DNA from: Epiperipatus broadwayi
Taxonomy: Eukaryota > Onychophora > Udeonychophora > Euonychophora > Peripatidae
Reading direction: 5' to 3'
DNA: 64,000 nt
Assembly: GCA_028023455.1 (NCBI GenBank)
Contig: JAQFVV010012400.1
Span: 10,714,248 to 10,778,247 of the forward strand
Positions 48,508 through 60,592 of this stretch are shown piece after piece. Each line of letters opens with the position of its first letter. The first letter of the stretch is position 1. The position numbers were made by a program, and so were the translations under genes. The notes below the pieces were generated by a model, which saw only the letters and a list, made by a program, of their open reading frames with translations, had not been told where the DNA came from and did not search any database.

Positions 48508-50278
48508 ACTTACAAACCCATTTGGCCTTGAACATTATTACAATTAATATACATATACACACATTAATCTTTATTAAGTGGAAATTTCTCTTTTAAAAAG
48601 GGATCATAATTTATTCTATTGCCTAATGTAAGAATCACAATTAATAACTTTTCATCTACTAAACCTTTCTCCAACATTGTTTTTCATCACTGAAAGTTTG
48701 TGTACAAGAAAAAAAAAAGAAAAAAAAACATTGATGTCAGAATTTCTCAGCATGTAATTAAAAAAAAAATGTGATTTTTTTTAAGACACAATTATTTTTC
48801 ACTGTAAATGAAGGAAGATATCCAATAGCCTAAGAGACTCGTGATGACTAGACCTATACCAACTTAAATAACAGACGACTAAAAGTGGAAATAGTCACAA
48901 AATACTATATAGAAAACTTCAACAAGCTACTGATAAAACAACATTTTATTTTATAAAACAAGCATGGGTATTGATCACTAGGTTCTGATTATTGGTTATA
49001 CTCAATAAATCCTAATATTTAAATATCATTCCATTAATCATTACATATGGAGCATCTTTCTGAATTTGAGTATAATAACAGATATTATAAGATTTAAATA
49101 AGTAATAAAACTAATTTAAATTTGCACTGAATATATATATATTGGGACAATCACTGCATTAAAGAACTATGATCGACGGTACTATGACAAAGGAATAACT
49201 CTTACGAATGTTGATGTCATTTCATTATTCCCTTTTTATCTTGATACGTTTATTCTAGCTTCTCAAATTTAGAGATATATTATAATACAATAATTAATCC
49301 CTTAATACCTTATCCCCTTACATCAAATGCGGTATGGGAATTTTTTTTTTTTTTTTTCAGAATTTTTCACCTCCACTGGTAGATTCCTCACTGTATATAC
49401 ACATCACATTATTAATTAAATTTTTTTGTTATTTTTAAAAAGATATTGTAATAATTAAATTACGAAGAAAAGTAATAAAAGAAGATAACTGAAGAATTCG
49501 TAATCTGATTAGGAAGAGTTTAAAAGCAGAATAAAAACTGTCCTGTGTTTTATTTTTGCAAGCTTAAATTGAATTTAACATTTAATATAAAATTTATTAA
49601 ATTTATTCTCTTGTGGGTTCAATTTGGTATAAAGTTTAAAAATATATATACGTTTTTAGAAAAATACTTTATTAATTATTAATACATCATTTGCTGCACT
49701 TGTATAGTTTCTTTTTAATTAAATTGTTTTCTTTTACAAATATACTCTTACTTTTTTTTTTAAATGTTAAAATGCTAAAAAAAAAAAACATTTTACCTGG
49801 TAGAAAACTAAACAAATAATTTTATTAGAAGATACAGCTTAATAATATAAATGGCTTCATTATTTTATAATGTAACTATAAACATTATAAATGACTGAAG
49901 TTTATGATATATAGTAGTTTTAAATGGATGCTGATATAAATCATGAGCTGTGATAAATAAAAGAACTTTCTCGTAAACCAAATCAGAAGCTTTTATTTTA
50001 AATGCTCAAAAACTCTTGGCTAAATGAAATATTCATTCCTAACTCTCAAATCATTATATAACACCATAAGTTCATCTATTCTTCCAGGATTGCTTCTTTT
50101 TTTCTTCTCTAACCTCATTCTAATAAAAAACTATTTAGTCAGATACACCGTCTCATCTTCATATTTAATAACAAAATAAACACTTAAAAAAAAAGGATTC
50201 TTACTTCACAGACTCTATTTATTTTAAAATATAAACCAAGACTTTCAGAATGATAATTATGTTCACAAGCACACATCA
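48508..50278. other. 1.8 kb of AT-rich DNA, no gene seen
   Basis: Long homopolymer runs (A9-T17) and no coding signal. T17 lies at about 49342-49358. Confidence 0.5.
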
Positions 50279-50280
50279 TA

Positions 50281-50945
50281 TGATGCGATGTAATGTGATG
50301 CAATATTACTTCTTCTTTCTTGGAGTCAGTAATCTTTCCACACCATGCCCAGAGAAACATGCTAGCCATCTCACCCTCCCTTTCCATTCTCTACCTAAGT
50401 ATCCCCCATATTCTTTTCTATCCTGCTCCAACCCATTTCTTCAACATCATCTTTGCCCACTCTACGGCTTTTGTATCTAGATCCTCCTTATCTTTTTCCA
50501 AACCCAGTCTAAAAACCAAGAAACCACTTTCTATATAATCACTATGTTTATATTTATTCTCCCGCAACTTCATTATTTGTACTCTTTCTGCTTGCAGGCA
50601 CTTACATTTAATTAAAAAATGCCTTATATTTTCTATGCCTTCCTTACATAACTTGCAGACTAAATCACTCATATTTTTCCATTTATGTGTATATTCCCTT
50701 GTTGCTAATGATCCTGTTTAAGCTGTAAACAGTAAACTACTTTTTTTACTATTATCATAAATTAATTTGTATCCAATATTCTCTTTACTTTTATATATAT
50801 TAAACACTTTTTATTCTCCATAGCAGTTCACTCCACTTTATATTTTTATTAATGTATCTATTCTTCTATTCCATTCCTTGCCATTATAACACTCAACAAT
50901 TCTCCTAACACAATTATCCCACCTTTTGTATAAATATCCTGACCC
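50281..50945 (-). mobile_element. Old 5'-truncated CR1-like LINE tail (copy 3)
   Basis: The 3' end GATGCGATGTAATGTGATGC is followed inward by a matching C-rich tail and the zinc-knuckle frame LVCKLCKEGIENIRHFLIKC (near 50605-50665). It matches copy 1 to about 33794-34250, with about 20-25% differences by eye. Homology ends near 50945. Confidence 0.88.
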
Positions 50946-53684
50946 AAACATTCATGTTAATCTTATTATAGCATCATCTAGTGTCATTGAAAAAAATCAA
51001 TGTTACATAAATGATTAAGAATGAGACTTAAGATCATTAACACTTAACTTAGAAATGGAATCTGATAGGAAGCATATAATAATTAAAAGTTTATAAAAAA
51101 AAAACAACTGCATTATATTACATGCATACTCATTGCAATGACTAACCTTGATTATTTTATAAAATTTACTCATTGGTAAGAAAAGCATAGTTAGCTAAAT
51201 TGATTACAAATCAGCCACATAAAATTTGCCACCTAAAAAGTCATCAAGGTTAATCTGAGTTTAAATTCAAGCCATGAAAATGGCATAATAATATAATAAT
51301 AATACCTTAAGGTCTTCAGACAACTTACTTATTTTCTAAAATTTTAAATTTATTTACTATCTCATTTTCACAGTAATATTTTTGTTTATTTAACAATCTT
51401 TGTTTTAAAATCTTTTTTTAAAATCATCCAATCCCAGCTTAGAAATGAAAAAAATATATATCATTTTCTATATCTAAATCATTATTCCCCTCATATCTGA
51501 TGTGTCTGCACTCTATTAAGTAAATTCTTTTTTAACATTTTTAAAATTCAGTTCATGTAAATCCTCACATTATTTCATTTATGAATATATTCTCAGTTCC
51601 AGAAATACTGTTCAAGTTTCAATGAGTAAACTATTTTCTTTTCGTTATCACAATATGGATATTTTAGATAACCTGCATATCCTTAAACATATTCAACCCA
51701 TCTTATTCTTTATATCTGTTAACTATCTATTTTAATTTTTTGCTATTCATTAATAACAATATTCTATTGTCTTAACAATTTAATATTGAAAACAATTGAG
51801 AATTTCTATAAGACATTCATCTCAATTTTTATAAAAGAAAAAGTCTAATTAAGTTAATTCTGCCATCAAGTTCTCCTTAAATAAATTAATTGTGATATAA
51901 TTGGTTATGTGAAGAAAATAATATCCCCTTGTCTGATACAGAGAAGAAAGACAACTGACTATATGTGGATCTGTATTTAACACAAAAATATGACAAACAC
52001 AGATTATTATTTTTATCACAAGTGTAATTAAAAAACAAAAAACAAAGAAAATAACAAAAAACAATATTGCACTATAATTCTGAAGGATTTCACGATAACT
52101 TTCCATCTACACTTCAAATTCATGATGTTTTTATAATTTTGCAAAAATCATAAAAGTTAGTACTTGGATAAAATAAGAAGAACAAAATGAATAGGTATGT
52201 GATGAACAGAAACTTGTTTAAAAAATGAAAGCATTGATTGTGCTGCCATATAGGGTTTCCACATGCTAAAACAATATGTGGTAACAATAAGTCATTTTGC
52301 TATATTAATAGAATTTTGGACAAAATTGTAAAAATGAATAACAAGAAAATAATCAACTTTAAAAAAATGACCAATATATATTTGTGAAGAACACAGCAAA
52401 AAATGATCACAGAAATTGCATGAGGTGTAAAAATAAAGATGGATTATGGGTGTAGCATCGTTAGAGATGTTATGATCAATGCATCGATATTCATTTAAGT
52501 AATTCACATATCTATTTATTGACCAATAAGCATGTGGTAGCAGGATTATTAATCATGGGATGATTACCAGGGAGAGGGGGAGGGGACTAAATTTTCATTT
52601 CAATTATTCCCAAAAAATTGTAATTCCTAAATAAATTCTAACCAAACATGATAGATGGCAGTGCAAGCTATTACATCACAAGATTGGGTTAACGACTAAT
52701 AATAAATATTCGTTTCGCTTCATTATATTATTATTGGATGTATATAATACTGCTATTATTACCATTCTCTTTTCTAATATTACAATTGTACTTAAGTTAT
52801 TATTTGAAAGTGTTAAAACATAAATAGTATTTTAAAATAAAGTTTTAAGTCTTATTCATATTTCGCTTTTTATAACAAAGTGCTAACCTGCTATTAGAAA
52901 TTCTGTTGCAAAATCATTCATTTAAAAAGACAGCACCTTCTTCCAGTTATTTCCTGTAATTTAAAAATTACTCTTATTAGTCGTCTGTTATTATCTTTAT
53001 AATTATCATCTACGATTATAGTAATTACTTATGACATTTTTTGTTTATAAACTTCCTATTCTTAATTTAAATGACAGTTAAAAATATATAGGAATGGATA
53101 TTTTTCTATTTTTGTAACAGTGTATATATTTATAGTGCTTGAGTCGTTAAATTATCGCTGAGATTATATATATACACTCACTTATAGAAGTATATATCGA
53201 TAATCAAATATATAAGACATACTATACATATAATATGGGTATACAAGTATTTGTGTATAAAACAACCAAAATATACGCACAAGTTTATATTGATATATAT
53301 ATATTAAAATGAAGAAGGTTAATCTCTTATACTAATTTTCTTTTAGACTTTCTGAGTTGAGATTTATCCTGTTTGAAAGTTGAAGAATAATCATTGCAAT
53401 ACTTAGTTAAGTAATGAGAAGAGTTAAAAATATTTCATTACCACACAAATCCAAATATTCTCTACATTATTCTCATCTAAATGGGCTATAAGTTCCATTA
53501 TTGAAATAATATGTAACTGACCATATGTACATATGTCTAAAAGATGTGGAATTAGTATACATAATTGGTCATTTTACATGTATTATTAATAGGACAAAAA
53601 GGCTTGTATTTTGTGATTAGCAGTCGGTGTACATTTGGTTAGATAATTATTTACATTTACCTTGCTAAACTGTATTAATTAATT
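50946..53684. other. 2.7 kb without recognised gene
   Basis: AT-rich. The 85- and 71-codon minus frames at 51849-52106 and 52292-52507 are hydrophobic but have no motif. A purine-rich GGGAGAGGGGGAGGGGAC lies at 52570-52587, and GATAGATGGCAGTGCAAG near 52650 recalls a MITE H end. Confidence 0.5.
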
Positions 53685-53685
53685 T

Positions 53686-54417
53686 GGTACTTGTGAATTT
53701 CCAAGTAAACCAAAATGACAGCCCATATTTTTGATAATTTACAGTTTCAGGAGCCCCCCCCCCCAAAAAAAAAAAATGTCTACTAGGAAACGTATTTAAT
53801 GTTTACATTTTACTTTTAGATACTGTTATTTAAAAAAAGAAATCATTGTGGAAATATAAATTACAAAGTTTATAATTTATTTTATTTATTATTTTTTTTT
53901 TTTTTGGGGGGGGGGATTAATTTATTAAGCGAAAAGGGGGAAAAAATATAAATATAATTTTTGCACTTTATTTATGTCTGCAACATACAATCATATCGTG
54001 AACATTAATTAACACACCCTTTTCGGGAGGATAGGATTTCATACCTTTGGAAATAGTCCATTGCACCACACATCTGTGACAGGAAAATCCTAAATTTTTA
54101 TCATTATGAAAATTTACTGGAAAAAAAAAACTGATAACAAAAAAGAAAAACGCTGCATTGTACCAAAGTATATCAAAGTTAAGATCACTCGTCACTTCCT
54201 ATATTATAAGTAAAAAAAAAAAAAAGTTGAAATAAAGCTTCTTAATGAAATTTATCGGAATTATTCCTTTTTTTTTTTTAAAATTTAATGATTGATTTAT
54301 TAATTTTGTTTTAATTTAACAACTAATACATCTTTGGTAGATTATAGGCTCTCAAATAGTAACATTTATCAAAAATATGGTCTGCTATCTTGATTTATTT
54401 GAAAACTTACAAGTACC
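53686..54417. mobile_element. Non-autonomous TIR DNA transposon, family F copy 2
   Basis: The left end is GGTACTTGTGAATTTCCAAG then GTAAACCAAAATGACAGCCC. The right end is its approximate inverse, ending AACTTACAAGTACC. The conserved internal block (about 53970-54125) matches copy 1 in the opposite orientation. Two homopolymer junctions lie inside: C11-A12 at 53754-53776 and T14-G10 at 53892-53915. Confidence 0.87.
53968..54195 (-). pseudogene. Open frame in the conserved core of family F, unknown
   Basis: A 75-codon minus frame spans the block shared with copy 1 and contains GFSCHRCVVQW and KSYPPEKGVLINVHDM. The aligned part of copy 1 is interrupted by a TGA just after the DKNL equivalent. 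The Cys-rich piece could be a remnant of a transposase or a captured fragment. I do not recognise a family. Confidence 0.3.
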
Positions 54418-54432
54418 ATTAGTTTATAAACA

Positions 54433-54848
54433 TACATCATTCTACCATCATCATCATCATTACTAAACATTACCAACCAAGCACAGGATATCTTTCCAAT
54501 TTAATTCAATTTTTTCAATCCATAACTCCTACTTTCTATGTCACACCAGCATCCATTCATATCACACGAGATTTCTTTTTAGATCTTTTACAATATCTTA
54601 GTATCCAATTCAAAACTTCAATGACTATCTTTTACCATTTCTTCTATTAACATGTCCAGTCCATCTCTCTTTCAATTGCAAATTTATCCAAATAATGTCA
54701 GTAATACCTGATAATGTCAGTGATACCTGTTTCTTCTCTCTCATGGTCTTGTTACTCCTAAAATACATTCTCTACCCATATTGATGAGTGATTTGAAGTC
54801 TTTGTGTTGCTCTTCTGTAAGAGAATACTTTTTGTTACATATTTCATC
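54433..54848 (-). mobile_element. Decayed RTE-like LINE 3' end
   Basis: It aligns base by base with the better copy at 56090-56500 (AATCCATAACTCC, GACATGTCCAGTCC-like, CATTCATATCACACGAG) and ends in CATCATCATCATCATT, the GATGAT tail in reverse. A 20-bp local duplication (AATGTCAGTAATACCTG/AATGTCAGTGATACCTG) lies at about 54696-54730. No frame is open. Confidence 0.8.
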
Positions 54849-55139
54849 TAGCAATGGTAGTAATCATAAATTCATTGAAAAAATGCAATTAAGGTTATAA
54901 TTGCATAGTACGTGTTTAATGTCAGTTACCAATTTAAACTCATTATATACAAGCATGTGCAGGCACATACATTCACACTTTGAAAACAAAAAGATTGCTC
55001 CATATATTTATAAATAAAACTTATGCTGCTATTCAAACATGGTTGGCAGATATTCAAAATTGTAATGCATATAATGGGACTGTTTAGTCAAAATACATGA
55101 TTAGCACATAGTGCATTACAATCCACCTATTATATAATT

Positions 55140-55880
55140 ATATACATTCTAAATACAGTTAATTGTAATTATATACTGAACTATTCTCATCAATCTAAAA
55201 TTAATTGTTAAATATTTTTAGAAAATTCAAATTTTAAACTTTTTAAAGATATTCAGCAATTGGGTTAGTATATATCACAATGTTCCTAGTGTATTCTCTT
55301 ATTTAGATTTTTCTGGGATAATCAGTGTTAATATTAGCATAGGAATTAAATATGGGATCTTTAGATTTATAAAATATTGATTTTAAGATGATGCTTAATG
55401 GACTAAGCTAATCTGTCAAAGGCAACAGTCAGTAGAAGATTTATATACTTATTTTCGAGGGTTCCCTGATTTCTTTATTTTTTCTTAAGGACAAGTTAAT
55501 AAAAAAACACAAAAAAATCAGGAAGATCTTCATAGGTAAGTAAATAAAATTATATTGACTGCTGTCTTTGACAGAATAGCTTAATTGAACAGAACATCAT
55601 CTTAGATTCAGTATTCATAAATCTAAAAGTTCCAGGTACATTTCCCATTCTAGTATTGTTATTACTCAGATCAACAATGTCTAAATAAGAAAATATTACT
55701 ACTTGAAATATAATGTTATATGCTAATTAATGAGTACGTAATAACAAACTGAATATATTTGAAAAGTTTAAATAAAGTTTGATATTTTCTAAAGACATTT
55801 AACTATTAATTCTAGATATTGGAATTAATCCAATATATAATTGCAAGTAAAATGTCATTATCACAAAATTTTATATAAAT
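55140..55880. repeat. Family E: head-to-head inverted pair of tRNA-headed repeats
   Basis: The minus arm runs from about 55440 down to 55140 and the plus arm from about 55555 to 55880. Both start GCCTTTGACAGATTAGCTTA or GTCTTTGACAGAATAGCTTA near the centre. They pass TCATCTTAGATTCAGTATTC and end TATATAATTACAATTA or TATATAATTGCAAGTA. The roughly 115-bp centre is not clearly repeated. The design matches 11.8-12.4 and 29.7-30.1 kb. Confidence 0.85.
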
Positions 55881-56084
55881 ATTAATTGCAGTTATTTTTT
55901 ATTATGTGTATATATATATACATAACAAATATTTATTGAACACACTCTCGGAATAGTGATAACATTGAAGAGATTAATGGCACCCGTATTTTTATTTCTT
56001 CATTGTGTATGAAGAATTATTTTTAATTCATTTAAATCAAAAATGATAAAGCTAAATAAGAATTTAAGAATGCAATTTATTCAT

Positions 56085-56510
56085 CATCATCAACCATTAT
56101 CAATCCACTGCAGGATGAAGGTCTCTCCAAGTTTAATCCATCTTTTCCGATCTTTAGCTTCTCTTCTCCACATCACCCCTGCACACTTTCTTATTTCATC
56201 CATCCATCTCACATGTGGTCTCTTTCTGGGTCTTTTACAATCTCTTGGAATCCAGTTTAAAATTTCTATTGTCCATCTATTATCAACTCTTCTAGCAATA
56301 TGTCCAGCCCAACTCCACTTCAATCTTTTAATTTTTTCAATGAGGTCAGTAACACCTGTTTGTTCTCTTGCCCATACATTGCGTTTTCGATCTCTTCTTG
56401 TTATTCCCAACATGCATCTCTCCATACTTCTTTGAATGGTCTGAAGTCTCTGTATTGCTCTTCTATTAAGTGTCCAAGTCTCAAATCCATAAGTAAGAAC
56501 TGGTAAATTA
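56085..56510 (-). mobile_element. RTE-like LINE 3' end, open frame preserved
   Basis: A minus frame is open from about 56510 to 56090 (about 140 codons). It reads LPVLTYGFETWTL, RAIQRLQTIQRSMERCMLG, KRLKWSWAGHIARR, RKRPHVRWMDEIRKCAG and IKLGETFILQWID. This is the C-terminal region of RTE-type endonuclease-reverse transcriptases, often annotated in databases as 'craniofacial development protein 2-like'. The 5' part is missing. The 3' end is GATGATGATGAA, the RTE-type tail. An intact frame over this length suggests a more recent insertion than the 5.4-, 14- and 54-kb copies. The plus-strand 130-codon frame here is an antisense shadow. Confidence 0.88.
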
Positions 56511-57370
56511 TCTTCAAGTAAAAATCAAAAACAATTTTTTATAATCAGTGATAATATTCAAAATATTTATCATCCTGTGTTACTAACATACTGTCTAAGA
56601 TTCATATAGTTGGAAGTAAACAAATAAGAATTTCTACAATTAAGGAGAATATTTGTTTAATTTTTAAACAAAGTTTTCTCAGAATTATAACATTCATGTT
56701 TAGGAGTAAATATTTTTACCCTGCACCGGTTGTCGCAAAAAAAGAGTGGGTCTTTAAAGCACAAGATTTGGGGCCCAACTATAACACTTCCATCACTCAA
56801 AATTTTTATGAATTCCCAAGCAATAAATCCATTCAGTTATTATAGTGGATTTTTAAAAGTTTTATAATTTTCTTAAAGCCTCAATATACAAATAAATTTA
56901 CTGTTTATTATACAACTGATATGGAAATATTTGATGTAACCAAGATAGCATTATATTTCATCATTATTTACAGTTTATTATATTCTCTTTATTATTTCTA
57001 ATTTTTCACTAAATTTTAATATTTCTTTTTTAAATAACTGAATGCTTAGTTGCTCAGCAGGTCATATGATGTTTGAGCACAAAAAATAACGGGTTGAATT
57101 TTGATCTAAGAATATTCAACTTTTAAGTCTATTATTTTGCAATGTGTAAGACTGACCAGAACAGGTTCTATACTATATGAGATTTATGGATTGTTAGGGT
57201 TATTCTTAACTTAAAATAAGTTAAAGAATAATCAGTAATACAGATAGGAATTTACTTTTAGACTTTTAACGTTAACCATTCTAATTAGATATAATAAAAA
57301 AGGAAGAGACAGAGCAGTAAAAAAAAAGTAATATCTAATCTTTATAATATTTGTCATTTGAAGAATGATA
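56511..57370. other. AT-rich stretch, no gene seen
   Basis: One less AT-rich piece at 56720-56790 (CTGCACCGGTTGTCGC and following) is unmatched. No coding signal. Confidence 0.5.
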
Positions 57371-57439
57371 TTTATAATTTATTGTACTTTTGTTCGTATA
57401 CTGGAGACACACACATATACACCCAATTTAAAAAGTTAC

Positions 57440-57625
57440 TTAATTAACCAAAATTTCATCATCACTTTCATTCTTATCATCATTATCTTTCACATACCAC
57501 TCATCACTTCTTTCTTCATAAATTAACTTCTCTTTTAGACCATCATTGTCATTAGAAATTCCATAATTCTCAAGATAATTATTTTTTTCTTGATGCTGTT
57601 CCACACTTTTTTCCCTCTAAAACAT
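57440..57625 (-). pseudogene. pogo/Tigger-type transposase C-terminal relic
   Basis: From about 57607 one minus frame reads VWNSIKKKIII. The adjacent frame reads ENYGISNDNDGLKEKLIY, then SDEWYVKDNDDKNESDDE to a TAA at 57440-57442. A 'W.SI...III.SF..CGISN..DG.E..LIYE..SD' order followed by an acidic tail is the usual C-terminus of CENP-B/jerky-type DDE transposases (pogo/Tigger). The frame change near 57570 marks it as dead. AATAAA lies at 57378-57383 on the minus strand, 57 nt past the stop, and may be the element's own polyadenylation signal. I see no catalytic core or TIRs nearby. Confidence 0.6.
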
Positions 57626-57644
57626 ATCTGACTAATTAATGCTA

Positions 57645-58255
57645 ACCTTTTTATTTTTCCTGATGATGTCAAAATAATGATTTTCTGATATTATGTAACT
57701 ATTCTATTTTTCTCTGTACTACATATATATAACATGCATATCTTTTTCTAAATTTTTACAAAAAATATGTGGTATATATTGCAACAATACAATAACGGAT
57801 GTAAATATGAATATTGTATAGCAGAAATTGATGTTTCTCATGTAGAGTTTAATTCAAAAGCATTTAAAAATGCTTGCAAAAATATTATATATTATGGATA
57901 TTTGCTCAACCTAATTAGTATATTCAATAAAATTAATATTCAAAACAGTTTAATGCATTGGTAGGCAGACAGACTCAAAGGTTTCTGGATTCAGCTGAAT
58001 AAAATAAAATTAAAAAATCTCTCTGCTTATGTTAGTTAAATTGCATTGTAGAGCCAAATTTAATATTTGACTTTTTATGATTTCAGAAATAATAATCATA
58101 CAATTATTATTATTAATAATAATATAATGTCTGTGTTTAGGGTAATAGTAGATTGTGGAGCTCAAAACCCATGAATTGCAGACAGCATGTTTCTTCCAAT
58201 TTCCAAACTTCTTATGAACCCCTAAGCATAAACCATTTAATTATGTTTTTACAGT
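57645..58255. other. AT-rich stretch, no gene seen
   Basis: The 65-codon plus frame at 57767-57964 has no motif I know. Confidence 0.45.
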
Positions 58256-58269
58256 AATATCTTTGATAA

Positions 58270-58735
58270 CTATTTCTTATGCTTGCTCTTAACCATTATT
58301 AAAACAGGCAAAACTCTCTATACGTATTGCCACTCTGTGCAAGCCAGAGTAATCAATGGTTTCCAGAAGGCTTGTGCACAAATGCCCATCTAGTGCCTAC
58401 TCATTCAATATCCCCAGATTAGTTTTTGGCTTGTGGCCTTCGCTCTTAGGATCTAATGCAACCCTCCCCCCCCCCCAGCAGCCACCTTTTATCTCTACTT
58501 AGCTACAAAACTATGAGACTTAAATTGAAAACACTATAATATTTTCAATCCAAGCTCATCAGCTGGTGTCTTTGGGTTTTTAATAACCATAGCCACCACT
58601 ATCAAATTAGGCAATTGGTTTTAGGCCAATAAATATCACATGATCACTATTACTTATGCTTGCTCTTAACTGTTATTAAAACAGGCAAAACTCTCTATAC
58701 GTATTGCCACACACTGAGTGGCAATATGTATCACC
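58270..58735 (+). repeat. Family A repeat, one full unit plus start of a second
   Basis: TGCTTGCTCTTAAC then AAAACAGGCAAAACTCTCTA occurs at 58298-58320 and again at 58678-58700, a period of about 370 bp. The unit contains AGTGCCTACTCATTCAATAT, GATCTAATGCAACCCTCC (with a C12 run) and CAGCCACCTTTTATCTC, and ends with ATATCACATGATCACTATT. The final piece GAGTGGCAATATGTATCACC is an inverted echo of the start. Confidence 0.85.
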
Positions 58736-59247
58736 TGCACTGTAGAAAAAAATCATTTATTAAAAATATAGTGTTGTAAGGTCTACCCATCCCTCATATA
58801 TGTATGTAAATGGATTATGCTCTATATACTCAGAGTAACTTATGATCAACATGGATAGGATGAAAAGGTTGTCACCAATGTGGGCTTTGAGTATTCCATC
58901 AGATTTTCAATGAAATGGACAGCTGAAGAGTTGTGGGGTAGAGGGTATTGAAGCCAGTCCATTAAAGTATAAAGATTGGCTATCTTAATATAAGCTGAGT
59001 ATTGATTGTATATATGTGTGGAGATGATAATCTGGACCAACTGATGAATGCTGGTTTAGCACAAAATACATATTTTAGTGATTATTTATCTTTTTGACAT
59101 GTGTGTAATCAAATGTGTCAGCAGTATGAGATAGCATGGTTAGTTGAGGTTCATGTGAAAGTCTGAGTTCAAACTCCCTATATTTAATTTTGGAGTGCAT
59201 GTATGAAAAAGCCTGTACTGTAGAAAAAATTCATATATTAACAATAT
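58736..59247 (+). repeat. Family D repeat unit (~476 bp) with flanking 37-bp echo
   Basis: CTGCACTGTAGAAAAAAATC at 58737 and CTGTACTGTAGAAAAAATTC at 59213 bound one unit. Inside are CTTTGAGTATTCCATCAGAT, ATATGTGTGGAGATGATAAT, ACCAACTGATGAATGCTGGT and GTCTGAGTTCAAACTCC. The 476-bp spacing equals the 474-bp tandem period at 18.5-19.4 kb, so this is a unit plus the start of the next. Confidence 0.85.
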
Positions 59248-59249
59248 AA

Positions 59250-59908
59250 ATAAAAAAAATAAAAAATGGCTATCTTTCCCATTTTAAAAATATTCAATTC
59301 AAATTTAATATTTGATTGAATACAAGTATAATTTATATACTTGGAGTTCTAGATCTAATCTGAAGAGAGCTTGAAAGTCTGTGTTCAAATCCCTTATATA
59401 ATTAACTCAAATTTATTAAAAAAACTATTTAGTAAGAAATACAATGCTTTAATTTATGATCCTCCAAAGGTAAACTGATTGATTAATAATTCTAAAAATA
59501 CTATTTCTAAAATGAAAAATAAATAAATATCAAATTATATGTGGGTGCAAAAAATTATACAATGGGGACCAGGATGTATTTGGGAGGAAAGACAAAAAAA
59601 AAAATCATTAACTACTGTAGAATAATGTAAAAAATGCTATAGGTAATAAATCTAATTCTGCTTCACTTATTTTTGATAATAATCACACAAGAATATTAAA
59701 TGAAGAAAGACATCATAAAAAAAAAAAAAAAAATTAAAAAAGCAATTAAAAATAAAATTAAAGATTATATAATAAATAGGCAATCTGCTAATATCTATAT
59801 ACACAGTTCTTAAAAAAATCATGTGATATCTGTCTTTGACTTCAGTTGATGATGATTTCAGTGTAATCAAAATTGCTTCTGCTTAATTTATATATTATTA
59901 TTGTTATT
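59250..59908. other. AT-rich stretch, no gene seen
   Basis: An A16-type run lies near 59718-59733. The minus 67-codon frame at 59667-59870 is Phe/Ile-rich and without motif. Confidence 0.5.
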
Positions 59909-60177
59909 GCCATATTACTTCGAATATGAGTTGCCCTCAAATTTAAAACACAGTAAGATTTTAAGCTCAGAAAATTGGAAAAGAAATTTGTAAATGATTT
60001 TATTGAAAAATAAAAAAAATATTTTTATTTACTTAAATAAAGTTGTAAGCTTGTAGTTAAAACACCTGTAGAGGTCCCTACTATCGCATTTTTACACGCA
60101 TATAATCGAGGTTATAGCCTCAGTAAATATTATTTACTTAAATAGTAACTAATATAAATACAATAAGCTCATCTAAT

Positions 60178-60378
60178 TTATTCCAAATCTTCTTCAGACA
60201 TACTTTCACTTTCTATATCTTCACTTTCAGAACTTGAATTTTCACCTTCACTATTCCACTATGGTATATTATCTCCAGACCATTTAAATTGTTAGCAATG
60301 CAACATTTTAAGAAATACCTTTTTTTGCTAATTTCTTCAGGTATATCTTTCCAAGATTGCAACCCCACTCAAAATTAT
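60178..60378 (-). pseudogene. pogo/Tigger-type transposase C-terminal relic
   Basis: The minus frame from about 60365 reads QSWKDIPEEISKKRYFLKCC then IANNLNG. A shift then leads to SEGENSSSESEDIESESM and SEEDLE with a TAA at 60178-60180. The W..IPEE....F.KC.I.N.L.G order and the acidic Ser/Glu tail are those of CENP-B/jerky-type transposases. An in-frame TAG lies near 60260. The upstream DDE catalytic core is not recognisable. Confidence 0.65.
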
Positions 60379-60489
60379 ACATATATTGTTTGCATTTCAA
60401 AGTCTTTTTTTTAGTGTAAATATACTTTTTTTTTTCATAGAAAAAAAGATTTAAAAATATGATATTGACATTTAATGTTACTAGTATTT

Positions 60490-60592
60490 TTTTTTTCTCT
60501 TATGTCATAGCATTGGCTGAGAGGCGAACCCCAACTGTCTGAAACCAACTACTTGCTTGTAAGGTGGCTGCGATGACCTCTCAGCTAACATC
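60490..60592 (-). repeat. tRNA-related SINE-like copy, minus member of inverted pair
   Basis: On the minus strand, TTAGCTGAGAGG (A box, 60578-60588) and GGGGTTCGCCTC (B box, 60521-60532) flank an anticodon-arm-like ACCTTACAAGCAAG. An AGAGAAAAAAAAA tail follows. Confidence 0.75.

Noticed and set aside
56043-56435. 130-codon plus-strand open frame
   Set aside because: It is the antisense shadow of the RTE-like LINE tail, which has recognisable protein motifs.
57440-57616. Terminal coding exon of a host gene (open frame, AG acceptor, AATAAA downstream)
   Set aside because: The order VWNSIKKKIII in one frame and ENYGISNDNDG plus an acidic tail in the next matches a pogo/Tigger transposase C-terminus, so the acceptor-like AG is probably chance.
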